Shown: positions 63,764 to 64,000 of the stretch, in pieces
How the letters are laid out: each line of letters opens with the position of its first letter
Numbering within the stretch: position 1 is the stretch's first letter
Assembly (NCBI RefSeq): GCF_000582685.1
Contig: NZ_KK073768.1
Coordinates: 2,834,883 to 2,898,882 of the forward strand
DNA from: [Scytonema hofmanni] UTEX 2349
Lineage (GTDB): Bacteria > Cyanobacteriota > Cyanobacteriia > Cyanobacteriales > Nostocaceae
Reading direction: 5' to 3'
Length of the DNA: 64,000 nucleotides
The notes under the pieces: generated by a model
What the model saw: the letters and a program-made list of their open reading frames with translations, nothing else
What the model was told of the DNA's origin: nothing
The model's database searches: none
Program-made: the position numbers and the translations under genes

Positions 63764-64000
63764 GTGCAAATTTTTTCTCCCCAAAGACATTTTTATTTTA
63801 TCTTTTTACTGATACTTACCCTCGCTGGTTGTCAACCAGTCCAGTCTCGCAGTAAAAGTCTTCAACCGCTACCCCAAGATTTGTTAGTCCAAGTTTACTT
63901 TAACCATTCCCAGTCTTCAGAATATAAAGAACCTTATCGACAGCAAACTCGTTTTGGGGATGATTTAGAAAAACAGATTGTTGATGCAATTTTACAAGCT
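63764..64000 (+). CDS. Lipoprotein, PLD-like start, cut by right window edge
   Basis: Start is GTG at 63764. Translation reads MQIFSPQRHFYFIFLLILTL then AGCQPVQ: a lipoprotein signal with lipobox LAGC. The following LPQDLLVQVYFNHSQSSEYKEPYRQQTR and GDDLEKQIVDAI resembles the start of cyanobacterial phospholipase-D-like proteins. No stop occurs before base 64000. The PLD call depends on the missing part; the lipoprotein signal is clear. Confidence 0.6.
   Translation, partial: MQIFSPQRHFYFIFLLILTLAGCQPVQSRSKSLQPLPQDLLVQVYFNHSQSSEYKEPYRQQTRFGDDLEKQIVDAILQA

Overview
The window is a cyanobacterial chromosome segment, most probably from a filamentous, Nostocales-like species. Evidence: the HIP1 octamer GCGATCGC recurs throughout, inside and between genes; there are SasA with a KaiB-like domain, ChlI, a high-light-inducible protein, CRR7, a helical carotenoid protein, XisH/XisI, DUF2854, DUF3122 and DUF1995 proteins, and a GH100 invertase with the catalytic numbering of Anabaena InvA. 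Intergenic DNA is full of short tandem heptamers, palindromes of the gtagagacg...cgtctctac type and MITE-like elements. No rRNA, tRNA or CRISPR array was recognised by eye.

Layout. 1-9 kb: 3' part of an outer-membrane usher, polyphosphate kinase, a receiver protein, DUF2854, CRR7 and a receiver-GGDEF protein. 9-25 kb: clock output kinase sasA, a secreted protein of unknown role, a glycosyltransferase, an SLH lipoprotein, a TnpB element, ftsH, a class IV aminotransferase, a fasciclin lipoprotein, the principal sigma factor and an Hlip. 25-38 kb: a GyrA/ParC-type subunit, a structured-RNA region that looks like a decayed IscB/HEARO element sitting against a receiver gene, a TPR protein, a MacAB-like efflux cluster with an inserted MAPEG gene, HCP, a HAD phosphatase and queG.

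38-46.5 kb is the accessory island. It holds a VapBC-like pair; a 1046-residue LRR-Roc-COR protein with 19 nearly identical 69-bp leucine-rich repeats that differ at three predicted surface positions; a DUF4926 fusion protein sharing a GDN-x-AGD tag with the C-terminus of the Roc-COR protein; xisH/xisI between two direct repeats, each broken by a different MITE; a 13-unit 21-bp tandem repeat; and a two-gene kinase plus Thg1-like 3'-5' polymerase operon. The LRR-Roc-COR/tag pair is the best candidate for an undescribed sensing or conflict system. The kinase-Thg1 pair (possible RNA repair) and the IscB-like RNA are next.

46.5-64 kb: membrane and secreted proteins (bactofilin-like, CPBP protease, DUF3122, rhodanese), three Uma2 genes (one 5'-truncated) around chlI, a long AT-rich gap, invA, DUF1995, a cold-shock/DUF1294 protein, an orphan antitoxin-like gene, a cysteine desulfurase, and the start of a lipoprotein that runs off the right edge.

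Most genes are single units. Likely co-expressed sets are vapB-vapC (overlap), xisH-xisI (overlap), kinase-thg1 (overlap), the adaptor-permease-MAPEG-ATPase cluster, and the rhodanese-DUF3122 pair. All calls are from reading motifs; no database search was run.
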